This document shows positions 6,471 to 14,599 of a DNA stretch of 15,387 nt, in pieces (the stretch's first letter is position 1; each line of letters begins with the position of its first letter). Position numbers and translations under genes: made by a program. The notes beneath the pieces were generated by a model. It saw only the letters and a list, made by a program, of their open reading frames with translations, was not told where the DNA came from and ran no database searches. This DNA comes from an uncultured Roseiflexaceae bacterium (GTDB taxonomy: Bacteria; Chloroflexota; Chloroflexia; Chloroflexales; Roseiflexaceae), in assembly GCA_903932805.1 (NCBI GenBank), contig CAIZHO010000326.1, positions 1 through 15,387 on the forward strand. The letters are read 5' to 3'.

Positions 6471-7142
6471 TTACTTCTGTGCTGGTGGGTTCTTTTGCAT
6501 CTCGCGAATGTACGCAATGATTGCCCAGCGGTCATCGACGATTTGTATACGATATGCCGCAGGGAACATCGTGTACTTCGGATTTTCAGCAGTCTCAGGC
6601 TTGGTTGGATCATACTTCAGGTTCGCTACCCCATGGGTGATTGCATTGAAGTAGTAACCGTCTGGTGCCTGGTCGAGGGTGAAGGACTCGTTCGCGACAA
6701 CTTTGCCCTTCAACTGATCGACATAAAACAACGCAGGCATTTTCAACCCTAGGCCGCCCTTCGAGATAGGGCCAGCTGCAGGTCCTTTGCCGTTGCCTTT
6801 TTCACCGTGGCATGACGCACAGTAAATCTTGTAGCGTGCTTCACCACGTGCAAGGACATTTGCGTCAATAGAAATCGGATTAGTGGTTACGTATGCGGCG
6901 GTGGGGTCACCACCTTCACGCCCGGTTGTGCGCGCGTCGATCTTGAGGCCGCCGCGTGAGACGGTGCCATCAATCAAAGGGCGTGCGGACGAACCGTTTG
7001 CGAAGAAATCGCTCGCAGTCAGGGCTTTGTTCTTGGGCTGATCATACATGTCGAGGTGACATGCCGAAAAGAACAGCGCGAACAGGCCAAGTACCATGAT
7101 TCGGGCGACCAATCGCCGTAGTGACAATGCGGTTACTTGCAT
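6471..7142 (-). CDS. actE: Alternative complex III subunit ActE, monoheme cytochrome c lipoprotein
   Basis: A 223-residue membrane-anchored c-type cytochrome on the outer face of the membrane, one of the electron-exit hemes of ACIII. The N-terminus has basic residues (LRRLVAR), a hydrophobic stretch and a lipobox FSAC with C28 as the lipidated cysteine. Then comes the ActE-typical segment MYDQPKNKALTASDFF. One heme motif CASCH (C108, C111, H112) is followed by GEKGNGKGP. A methionine in KYTMFPAAYRI (about M193) is the likely second ligand. I prefer ATG 7142, seven bases after the actD stop. A GTG at 7157 would add five residues and overlap actD by eight bases; neither start has a clear Shine-Dalgarno, so translational coupling to actD is likely. 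Identification is firm, start less so. Confidence 0.92.
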   Translation of the reverse strand: MQVTALSLRRLVARIMVLGLFALFFSACHLDMYDQPKNKALTASDFFANGSSARPLIDGTVSRGGLKIDARTTGREGGDPTAAYVTTNPISIDANVLARGEARYKIYCASCHGEKGNGKGPAAGPISKGGLGLKMPALFYVDQLKGKVVANESFTLDQAPDGYYFNAITHGVANLKYDPTKPETAENPKYTMFPAAYRIQIVDDRWAIIAYIREMQKNPPAQK

Positions 7143-7149
7143 GTGCGGC

Positions 7150-7713
7150 TCACTCACTGAACTCGTTCACTGCAGTTGCTCCGAGCCCGGTGAGGATGCT
7201 CTTTGCCTTCGCAGCGTCGTATAAAGGATCACTCGTTTCGATACACAGGAAGAATCCGTCCGTAGTTGCACGTTCAAACCCTGGTGCATTAAAGACCGGG
7301 TGGTATGGCCGTGGGAACCCACAGATAAGGAATAATCCAAAAACCGCGGCCAAGGCTGAGAACAGCACCATGCCTTCGAACGTGATTGGCACGAACGCAG
7401 GCCAGCTGAAGTGCGGTCGTCCGCCGATATTCATGGGGTAGTCAACCAGATTGACCCACGTCATGAATGCAAACAATCCGCTCGAACCAGTTAATCCGCC
7501 GGCTAATACCAGCCACGGGAGTCGCGAGGGCTTGTGACCAATCGCCACGTCGAGGCCGTGCACGGGAATCGGTGTGTATGCTTCGACTTTTGTGTAGCCG
7601 GCATCACGAAGGTGTTCTGCAGCATGGATGAGTGCAGATGACTCGGTAAACTCCGCCATAATCCCGTATGTGGCGGGTGAATCCGTTGCTGCTTTTGACA
7701 TTGCTTTAGACAT
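7150..7713 (-). CDS. actD: Alternative complex III subunit ActD (DUF3341 family)
   Basis: A 187-residue membrane subunit of ACIII with no cofactor. The N-terminal soluble domain (about 15-62) has a ferredoxin-like feel and includes YGIMAEF and AAEHLRDAGYTKVEAYTPIPVHGLD. Two transmembrane helices follow near 67-88 and 107-135, joined by a loop with DYPMNIGGRPHFSWPAFVPI, the family signature. A further soluble tail is FFLCIETSDPLYD. Length and architecture agree with DUF3341 proteins found in act operons. ATG 7713 is preceded by GAGAGG five bases upstream; a second ATG four codons in is possible. It is 46 bases after actC and coupled to actE. Confidence 0.93.
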   Translation of the reverse strand: MSKAMSKAATDSPATYGIMAEFTESSALIHAAEHLRDAGYTKVEAYTPIPVHGLDVAIGHKPSRLPWLVLAGGLTGSSGLFAFMTWVNLVDYPMNIGGRPHFSWPAFVPITFEGMVLFSALAAVFGLFLICGFPRPYHPVFNAPGFERATTDGFFLCIETSDPLYDAAKAKSILTGLGATAVNEFSE

Positions 7714-7759
7714 GCATACCTCTCATAAAAACGGGTAAGGAACAATCGTCCCCGTACCG

Positions 7760-9178
<1,419 letters not shown>

Positions 9179-9181
9179 CTG

Positions 9182-11398
9182 CTACTCCGTCTTTCCACTG
9201 AACTCGGGGTTCGGATTCGTCAGTCTGATCATGTAGCTCGTGCGTGGTTTGGTGTTGAGCGGATCAAGCATGGTGAACTTCGATTCGAGTGCTTTGAGCT
9301 GGCTGACACGGGCCGAAGCGTCGTTGATGTTACCGAACACAATGGCTTGGGATGGGCAGGCCTGCTGACAGGCGCTGACCACTTGGCCATCGGTGATTTC
9401 GCGACGTTCGCGGTCTGCATCGATGCGTGCTTCATTGATGCGCTGGACACAGTACGTGCATTTCTCCATCACACCACGAACGCGTACCGTCACATCCGGA
9501 TTGCGCTGCAACTTGAGTGATGGGGTCTCTTCGTCGACATATTGGAAGAAGTTGAAGCGGCGGACTTTGTATGGGCAGTTATTTGAACAGTATTTGGTGC
9601 CGACACAACGATTGTAGACCATCGAATTGAGGCCTTCGTCGTCGTGGACCGTTGCAGCAACTGGGCAAACTATCTCACACGGCGCATGTTCACAATGCAT
9701 ACACGCAACCGGGATCTGATAAATCGACGGGCTCTCGGCATCGCCTGAGAAATACGTATCGATGCGGATCCAGTGCATTTCGCGGCCGACCAAGACTTGC
9801 TCTTTACCAACAATTGGGATGTTATTTTCGGCTTGACAAGCAACCACACAAGCATTACAGCCGTTGCATGCGTTCAAGTCGATTTGCATACCCCATTGGT
9901 AGCCCTTTGAGTAGTCATACTCAGGGAAGAGTGAAATGATTTCGTGCTTCTTGTGACCCTCGTGATGCTCAGGATGCAAGAAATCAGCCAACGTTTTGGT
10001 TGGGTAGATGTCTTCGTCACGACCTTCGAGATTCGTGTGCTCTTGGGTTGTGGCGAGTTTATAGGTTTCGGTCGTCTTCTTGACTTCGAGCCCCGTGCCA
10101 TGCCACAGACTGTCGGAGCCGCGGAGTGTGTAGGCATTGAAGCCTACGCCGTCGCCGACCTTTCCTGCTTTGGTACGCCCAAAACCCAAATGAACGACAA
10201 CGGTGTTGTCGGCTTGGCCGGGCACAATCCAAATCGGTGCCTTGACCGTGCGCCCTTGGAAGGACAACTCGACCACGTCGGTTGCAACGACACCGAGGGT
10301 TTTGGCGGTTGCGGGGCTAACTTGTGCTGCGTTGTCCCAGACGAGTTTGGTGATTGGTTTAGGTACTTCCTGGAGCCAGCCATTGTTTGCTGCAGATCCG
10401 TCTCGGAGAGATGAATCGGCACGGAAGACGATTTCGAGACCTTCGCTTGCAGGTGTCGCGGTGGCAGCGATTGTCCCGGTAAGCGTTGCAGACGAAGAGG
10501 CAGAAGCACTTGCTTTGACGGTACCATCGTGCAGGATGATTTGCCATTCTTTGTCGAATGCATAACCGTCCGTGCCGAGGGCTGTCTTCCAATATGCCTT
10601 GACGAGGTCGTGACCATTGGCGCTGGTATTGCCGCTGAGTGCAGCCACTACTTCGAGTAGTGTTTTGCCTTCGTAGAGTGGTGCAATCAATGGTTGTTGG
10701 ATTGCAGCGGTACCGTCGAAGGCACGGCTGTCGCCCCAGCTTTCGAGGTAGTGTGCGCCGTTGATGTGCCAGGCTGCGCCTTCGGACGTCTCATCGGCGT
10801 AGAGGCCGTGATGGACGACGGTGGCGACTTTGGCGAGGGCAGATTTGACGTCGATGTCGCCGGGAGCGTTGTACACGATGTTGGCATCACTGATGACCAA
10901 CAACGAGACTGCGCCAGCGTTGATTTCGTCGACTAGTGCCTTGAGACCTGCGTTGCCCGTTGCTGCGGGAGCGACAGGTGCAGTGAAGGTGACTGTTTTG
11001 CCCAGATTCCCGAGGGCGTTATTGATAGCCAAGACCAGGGCGTGTTGGGCCGCAGACTGTGTTTCGCCCGTGATGACAATTGATTTGCCCGCATTGGCTT
11101 TGAGGTCTGCAACGGCAGCTTTGACCCATGCGCTGGCTTTTTCGTCCAGTGTGGGGGCAGCAACGCCGGCAACACCCACACCAGCAGCAATGGCATCGGT
11201 CAAGGACGCAATCTCGGCTGCCCGTACGGCGAGGCGATGATCGGCCATGGTGCCCGTGTGGCTTGGTGTTGGTTCGGCTGCGTAGAGCCGGTTCATTTTT
11301 GGTTTGGCTGCGGTGATGCGACGCTTGTCGGCGAAGTCACGACTATAGCGGATCGCTGTTGCACCGCTGTGGGTGAAGTCGCTGTCGAGCGCCACCAC
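9182..11398 (-). CDS. actB: C-terminal fragment of ActB (rest of B1 plus Fe-S domain), possible separate product
   Basis: The part of actB after the amber codon, readable from GTG 11398 as 738 residues. This GTG lies nine bases after the stop, with a minimal AGG (11409-11407) eight bases ahead, so translation could restart here. It contains the remainder of the Mo-oxidoreductase-like domain (to about residue 450) and the Fe-S domain (about 490-700) with cysteines at 511, 514, 517, 521, 566, 569, 574, 578, 598, 604, 608, 647, 650, 677 and 681. It has no signal peptide, so on its own it could reach the outer face only by travelling with a Tat-targeted partner. Whether this fragment is made at all is unknown. 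Confidence 0.55.
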   Translation of the reverse strand: MVALDSDFTHSGATAIRYSRDFADKRRITAAKPKMNRLYAAEPTPSHTGTMADHRLAVRAAEIASLTDAIAAGVGVAGVAAPTLDEKASAWVKAAVADLKANAGKSIVITGETQSAAQHALVLAINNALGNLGKTVTFTAPVAPAATGNAGLKALVDEINAGAVSLLVISDANIVYNAPGDIDVKSALAKVATVVHHGLYADETSEGAAWHINGAHYLESWGDSRAFDGTAAIQQPLIAPLYEGKTLLEVVAALSGNTSANGHDLVKAYWKTALGTDGYAFDKEWQIILHDGTVKASASASSSATLTGTIAATATPASEGLEIVFRADSSLRDGSAANNGWLQEVPKPITKLVWDNAAQVSPATAKTLGVVATDVVELSFQGRTVKAPIWIVPGQADNTVVVHLGFGRTKAGKVGDGVGFNAYTLRGSDSLWHGTGLEVKKTTETYKLATTQEHTNLEGRDEDIYPTKTLADFLHPEHHEGHKKHEIISLFPEYDYSKGYQWGMQIDLNACNGCNACVVACQAENNIPIVGKEQVLVGREMHWIRIDTYFSGDAESPSIYQIPVACMHCEHAPCEIVCPVAATVHDDEGLNSMVYNRCVGTKYCSNNCPYKVRRFNFFQYVDEETPSLKLQRNPDVTVRVRGVMEKCTYCVQRINEARIDADRERREITDGQVVSACQQACPSQAIVFGNINDASARVSQLKALESKFTMLDPLNTKPRTSYMIRLTNPNPEFSGKTE

Positions 11399-11407
11399 GA
11401 TGTCTGC

Positions 11408-12133
11408 CTAGTTGAAGGCATACACGACGTTGGTTGCAGCACCGAGAGCTTGGGTTGCACCATCTACAGCGTTATCACCACTGATGGGATCATACTGTAC
11501 CCATTTGGTGCCTGCATACGTGCTCGTCAACGCTGCGATTGCAGCGCCGAGGCTCGGTGATGCGTTTGGCTCGCTCAAAATACGAATACCGTTACCAGCG
11601 CTCTTTGCTGCGGCAGCGAGTGCTGCTGCGGCGTCTGCCCATGTCGACGGTTTGCCGGCATTGAGGACTTGCTGCGAACGGTCCGGATCGTACATGGTCA
11701 AGATTGATGCTTGAATCCATGCATCGCTTCCACCCAAGCTTGCACCGTGGTCCGGGTTGCCTTCGACTTTGGTCGGGCGACCTTCGTGGCTTTCGGCCAG
11801 AAGTCCGATACCAAAGCCTTGGACGGTCATTGAAGTGGCGTAGTAGAGCGATCGACCAGGGATAACTTGCTCTGGCTGACGCACATAGGGAACAATCACT
11901 TCTTGGGGTTGTTTGATGGCGAACTGACAGCCTGCCAATGTCGACAGGGCCATCGAAGCACCCATCAGCTTGAGGAACGACCGTCGGGTCACGGGATCAC
12001 GCAACTCGGCTGCCTCGCTGGGGAATTCTCGTTCAAGGCGAGCCTGGAACTCGGACGATTGTGCGAGATCATCGAGACTACGCCAGTAGCCGCGCCCGCT
12101 GTTCGTCTGAATGTCGAGTGTTTCTTTGCTCAT
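11408..12133 (-). CDS. actB: N-terminal fragment of ActB (Tat signal plus start of B1 domain)
   Basis: The 241-residue part of actB before the amber codon. Residues 47-70 are the twin-arginine signal and hydrophobic core (VTRRSFLKLMGASMALSTLAG) ending in C69. Residues 70-241 begin the Mo-oxidoreductase-like domain, with VPYVRQPEQVIPGRSLYYAT and a segment typical of the family, EGRPTKVEGNPDHGASLGGSD. It ends NVVYAFN-TAG. Alone it would lack all Fe-S clusters and most of B1. ATG 12133 lies 18 bases after the actA stop without a strong Shine-Dalgarno, suggesting coupling to actA. Confidence 0.7.
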   Translation of the reverse strand: MSKETLDIQTNSGRGYWRSLDDLAQSSEFQARLEREFPSEAAELRDPVTRRSFLKLMGASMALSTLAGCQFAIKQPQEVIVPYVRQPEQVIPGRSLYYATSMTVQGFGIGLLAESHEGRPTKVEGNPDHGASLGGSDAWIQASILTMYDPDRSQQVLNAGKPSTWADAAAALAAAAKSAGNGIRILSEPNASPSLGAAIAALTSTYAGTKWVQYDPISGDNAVDGATQALGAATNVVYAFN

Positions 12134-12151
12134 TGTCTGCTTCGTCTCGCT

Positions 12152-12841
12152 CTATCGGTGGCAGATCGAACAGTTGGTCAACTGTGACGATGTACGGATG
12201 TTCAGGTCTTTCTTCAACTTCAACCCTTGTGCGATTTGGTCAGCAGGCGGGGTCCATGCAGTGTTGAAGATTTCGGATTGTGGTCGCAGGAACTTCTCTG
12301 GAGCGCGATGACAGTTCAGACACCAGCTCATGTAGAGTGCCTCGGTTTTGTAGACGACAGCCATCGAAGCAATATTGCCGTGACACGTCGAACAACCGAC
12401 ACCCTTGGCAACGTGAATGCTGTGATTGAAGTACACAAACTTGGGCAAGTCGTTGACTTTGTTCCACTGCACCGGCTCGTCTTTTTCATAGCTGTTGCGT
12501 ATGTATTCGAGCTTGGTGCTCTTGGGCAAAATCTGCGCATGACAACCCATACATGTCTCGGTTGGAGGAATGTTGGCATTGCTCGAAATTTCGACACCTG
12601 TATGGCAGTATCGACAGTCCAACTTCAAACCGCCGACATGGAGTTGGTGACTGTAGCCACCTGCACCCGGGATGTTCCCTGCTGGTTGGACCTTCGCATG
12701 CGCTACACCAACATCCCGAACCCAGTCGGAACGTGTGTAGTACCACCACGTTGCTGTCAGCAACGCCAGGATCACGGGGACCCCTACGAAGATACCTAAC
12801 CTGACGATGGTGTTCGTTCGTCGATTAAATACCTGTGCCAT
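12152..12841 (-). CDS. actA: Alternative complex III subunit ActA, pentaheme cytochrome c
   Basis: A 229-residue membrane-anchored multiheme cytochrome c, exposed on the outer face, which receives electrons from the ActB clusters. One N-terminal transmembrane anchor is visible (about 12-35, IVRLGIFVGVPVILALLTA). Five CxxCH motifs follow: CRYCH (76-80), CMGCH (97-101), CSTCH (150-154), CLNCH (174-178) and CSICH (224-228), the last ending one residue before the C-terminus. Histidines in YSHQLHVGG and YFNHSIHV fit distal ligand positions. ATG 12841 has AAAGG about eight bases upstream. It is the first gene of the operon, with a long leader from the spacer upstream. The stop codon is TAG, and the frame after it runs into actB in phase. 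Confidence 0.96.
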   Translation of the reverse strand: MAQVFNRRTNTIVRLGIFVGVPVILALLTATWWYYTRSDWVRDVGVAHAKVQPAGNIPGAGGYSHQLHVGGLKLDCRYCHTGVEISSNANIPPTETCMGCHAQILPKSTKLEYIRNSYEKDEPVQWNKVNDLPKFVYFNHSIHVAKGVGCSTCHGNIASMAVVYKTEALYMSWCLNCHRAPEKFLRPQSEIFNTAWTPPADQIAQGLKLKKDLNIRTSSQLTNCSICHR

Positions 12842-13023
12842 CTGGTACCTTTCTACAGTGATTTGACACCAAATATCAGAACGAGGAGCGTCTGCTACTC
12901 ATCTCATATTCGTGCCCCTGTCCTCTCATACGCATCCGGCATATGAGTTAGATCTCCGTACCCGACCACACATTCTCACGAAAGTGACTCGAGCTTGCAA
13001 GATTAATCCATACGTCTTCGTTT

Positions 13024-13051
13024 ATTTTATCACAATACTGTGATCTGGGAA
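13024..13051 (-). promoter_or_regulatory. Candidate act operon promoter with operator-like palindrome in the spacer
   Basis: On the - strand, TTCCCA (13051-13046) and TAAAAT (13029-13024) are 16 bp apart; the matches to consensus are four and five of six. The palindrome ATCACA-N4-TGTGAT (13029-13044) fills the spacer and touches the -10 box, a usual position for a repressor site. A start near 13017 would give a leader of about 175 bases before actA. Other AT-rich choices exist nearby. Confidence 0.4.
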
Positions 13052-13149
13052 GGAATTTTCGGTATATTTTCTCATGTCACTGCTCATTCTGATGATGTAT
13101 TTAGTTATTTAACACACTAAAAACTGTTTATTCTCATATTCTTCATCAT

Positions 13150-13163
13150 TCGGAATTTTCCGA
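13150..13163. repeat. Palindrome TCGGAA-TT-TTCCGA upstream of the act operon
   Basis: A perfect six-base inverted repeat with a two-base centre. Part of it, GGAATTTTC, recurs exactly 100 bases away at 13052-13060, beside the candidate promoter. It could be a regulator binding site; the regulator is unknown. Confidence 0.35.
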
Positions 13164-13287
13164 CTGTGCACCGACAACCACCGATGTTGCAACCGTACAA
13201 CAATCACAACCGTTGAACAACGAACAAACGCGGTCTGTGTGTTCCAACGAGGAAGGGTTTACGTAGCAACTGGGGTGCTGTACCAGG

Positions 13288-13320
13288 AAAACGAAACCCC
13301 CTCGCCTTGTGGGAGGGGGT
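13288..13320 (-). terminator. Intrinsic terminator of the Gfo/Idh/MocA gene
   Basis: ACCCCCTC (13296-13303) pairs with GAGGGGGT (13313-13320), with two further C-G pairs inside. On the - strand the hairpin is followed by TTCGTTTTCC. It begins 20 bases after the gene's stop and isolates it from the act operon downstream. Confidence 0.8.
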
Positions 13321-13339
13321 CAAGGGAAGGAATACGCGT

Positions 13340-14464
13340 TCAAAATGTCGATGTCAAGTGTTGTGTGTTGCCTGATTCTGCAGCGCGCAATCCGGCTTCG
13401 ATAATTTCTATGACGTGTGCGGCATGCTGGGCACTTGCCACTGCGGGGGTTCCGTGTTGGACTGCAGTAACGAGTTGCATGATATCGGCATAGACGTGAT
13501 GTTCGTCGATGTCGCGATGCGCTGTTCCGACCTCGGGCAATATCCATTGATTGCCAGCCCATCGACCATCGGGGTGGCTGTCAGCGATGTCGCTGCCAGG
13601 GTAGCGAAGCGGTTCGCCGTTGAGTTTGAGGCCGACGATGCTCCCTTTGGTCCCAAAGTAACTCCCGCTGAATCCCTCACTGATGCTCCCGGCTGGCGTT
13701 CCGTGGGCCATTGCATACACATTATTCCCAAAGTCGATCAGGATGAGCGTGTTGTCGTCGGCGTCACAGTCGACCATTGTGCCGCGGAATTCGCGTTGGG
13801 GGATTCGCACCCCAGACATCGCGGTTACCCGTTTCGCAGGGCCGAGGATGCCCGTTAACCCGTGCAAGGCATACACGGTCATGTCATAGAGCGGACCGCC
13901 GCCTGGTTTGCGGTAATACCACGAGGGGTCAATGTTCGTCAGTGGATCGTTCCCTAAGCGAAACTCTTCGTTTTCGTGGTAGCGTCCAAACGAAGCCCCA
14001 CACACTGCCCAACAGAGATCACCGATTGCTCCAGCCTGGATGAGTCGACGAATTTCTTGATTGTGGGGGCGATTCATTTCGCCGGGTGACGCAACCAATT
14101 GGACATTGTGTGACCGAGCGAGTGCAATGAGTTCATTTGCTTCTGCCAGTGTCGTGGTCATGGACTTGTTAAAGTGGACGTGTTTGCCTGCCAAGATTGC
14201 AGCTTTTCCTTGGGCGTAGTGCATGCCAATGGGTGTCGCCAAAGAAATCGCATCGACCGTGTTGTCTGCCAACAGTGCTGCAAAATCGGTATACGCATGG
14301 GGGATGGCAAACTTTTCGGCGGCTGCATCTGCCCGTCCGGGTGCCGGATCGCAGACAGCATTAAGGAGTACGCGATCACGCACATCAGGCATGCTCAGGT
14401 GGGGGAGAATCCCCCGTTGGGCAACACTGCCAGCACCAACGACACCGAATCGAAGTGGATGCAT
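13340..14464 (-). CDS. Gfo/Idh/MocA family NAD(P)-dependent oxidoreductase
   Basis: A 374-residue cytoplasmic dehydrogenase. The family oxidises or reduces sugar and inositol-type hydroxyls with NAD(P). The N-terminal Rossmann fold starts with GVVGAGSVAQRG (residues 7-18), followed by D39 in AVCDPAP and ATPIGMHY. The usual EKP motif after GKHV reads FNKS (98-101), keeping the lysine K100 but not Glu or Pro. The second landmark GGGPLYDMTVYALH (188-201) keeps the Asp (D194), but the usual His four residues later is Tyr (Y198). These look like features of a divergent subfamily rather than damage. Start ATG 14464 is chosen for GGAG six bases upstream. A terminator follows the gene. It is divergent from the 209-residue membrane protein. 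The substrate is unknown. Confidence 0.92.
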   Translation of the reverse strand: MHPLRFGVVGAGSVAQRGILPHLSMPDVRDRVLLNAVCDPAPGRADAAAEKFAIPHAYTDFAALLADNTVDAISLATPIGMHYAQGKAAILAGKHVHFNKSMTTTLAEANELIALARSHNVQLVASPGEMNRPHNQEIRRLIQAGAIGDLCWAVCGASFGRYHENEEFRLGNDPLTNIDPSWYYRKPGGGPLYDMTVYALHGLTGILGPAKRVTAMSGVRIPQREFRGTMVDCDADDNTLILIDFGNNVYAMAHGTPAGSISEGFSGSYFGTKGSIVGLKLNGEPLRYPGSDIADSHPDGRWAGNQWILPEVGTAHRDIDEHHVYADIMQLVTAVQHGTPAVASAQHAAHVIEIIEAGLRAAESGNTQHLTSTF

Positions 14465-14500
14465 CAGGAACTCCTTTGTACGCAGATGGTCAGTGTGGGT

Positions 14501-14571
14501 ATTGTACGCACAAAACGGCACAAGAACGACATCGAACGATATTGCCGAGTCCGAAAGATATACAGTACAAT
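14501..14571. promoter_or_regulatory. Divergent promoter region between the Gfo/Idh gene and the 209-residue membrane protein gene
   Basis: On +, TTGCCG (14542-14547) and TACAAT (14566-14571) are 18 bp apart and give a start near 14578, just ahead of the Shine-Dalgarno. On -, TACAAT (14506-14501) is a plausible -10 box for the oxidoreductase, but no good -35 is seen at the right distance. The 135-base gap holds nothing else obvious. Confidence 0.4.
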
Positions 14572-14599
14572 CGTTACAGAATCTCTGCGGAGGTCACCG

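Larger units (their letters stand above)
9182..12133 (-). pseudogene. actB: actB, alternative complex III Mo-oxidoreductase-like/Fe-S subunit, interrupted by an in-frame TAG
   Basis: One continuous frame of 982 codons broken only by TAG at codon 242 (11410-11408). ActB is the large peripheral ACIII subunit on the outer face. The first part (241 residues) has a Tat signal (RRSFLKLMGAS, R50-R51) and a possible lipobox cysteine C69, then the start of the molybdopterin-oxidoreductase-like B1 domain, which binds no Mo cofactor in this family. Past the stop, ADIVVALDSDF continues B1 in the same frame. An Ala/Ser/Thr-rich linker and the B2 ferredoxin-like domain follow. B2 has 15 cysteines (CNGCNACVVAC; CMHCEHAPCEIVC; RCVGTKYCSNNC; CTYC; CQQAC), the count for three [4Fe-4S] and one [3Fe-4S] cluster. 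The rest is undamaged, so the lesion is either very recent, an error or tolerated. It lies between actA and actC in the operon. Called pseudogene only to mark the interruption. Confidence 0.8.
12842..13339. other. Act operon regulatory spacer
   Basis: 498 bases without a credible gene; it is AT-rich at 13010-13145. It separates actA from the Gfo/Idh gene, both on -. Visible elements, right to left: the Gfo/Idh terminator (13288-13320); a palindrome TCGGAA TT TTCCGA (13150-13163); GGAATTTTC at 13152 and again at 13052; an inverted repeat TTAGT/ACTAA (13101-13120); a palindrome ATCACA ATAC TGTGAT (13029-13044) inside a candidate promoter; and CTCATA/TATGAG (12925-12947) in the leader. The 10-mer TCTCATATTC occurs at 12902 and 13132. 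Confidence 0.7.

Noticed and set aside
7714..7759. Possible weak hairpin (CGGG...CCCG) followed by TTTTT between actC and actD on the - strand
   Set aside because: The stem is short with a large loop, and the T-run directly precedes the actD ribosome binding site in a conserved operon; too weak to call a terminator.
11396..11410. Selenocysteine or general stop-codon reassignment at the actB amber
   Set aside because: Selenocysteine uses TGA, not TAG. TAG also serves as the normal stop of actA, actF, the actB 3' end and the 391-residue gene, which speaks against reassignment.
11408..12133. Frameshift as the cause of the split actB
   Set aside because: Both halves are in the same frame; only a single TAG codon separates them, so this is a nonsense change and not an indel.
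13029..13044. CRP or FNR binding site reading of ATCACA-N4-TGTGAT
   Set aside because: CRP sites have the half-sites in the opposite order (TGTGA then TCACA) and FNR sites read TTGAT-N4-ATCAA; neither fits.
14174..14599. N-terminal extension of the 209-residue membrane protein frame
   Set aside because: It overlaps the Gfo/Idh gene on the other strand; a clear GGAGG and ATG at 14600 define the start.
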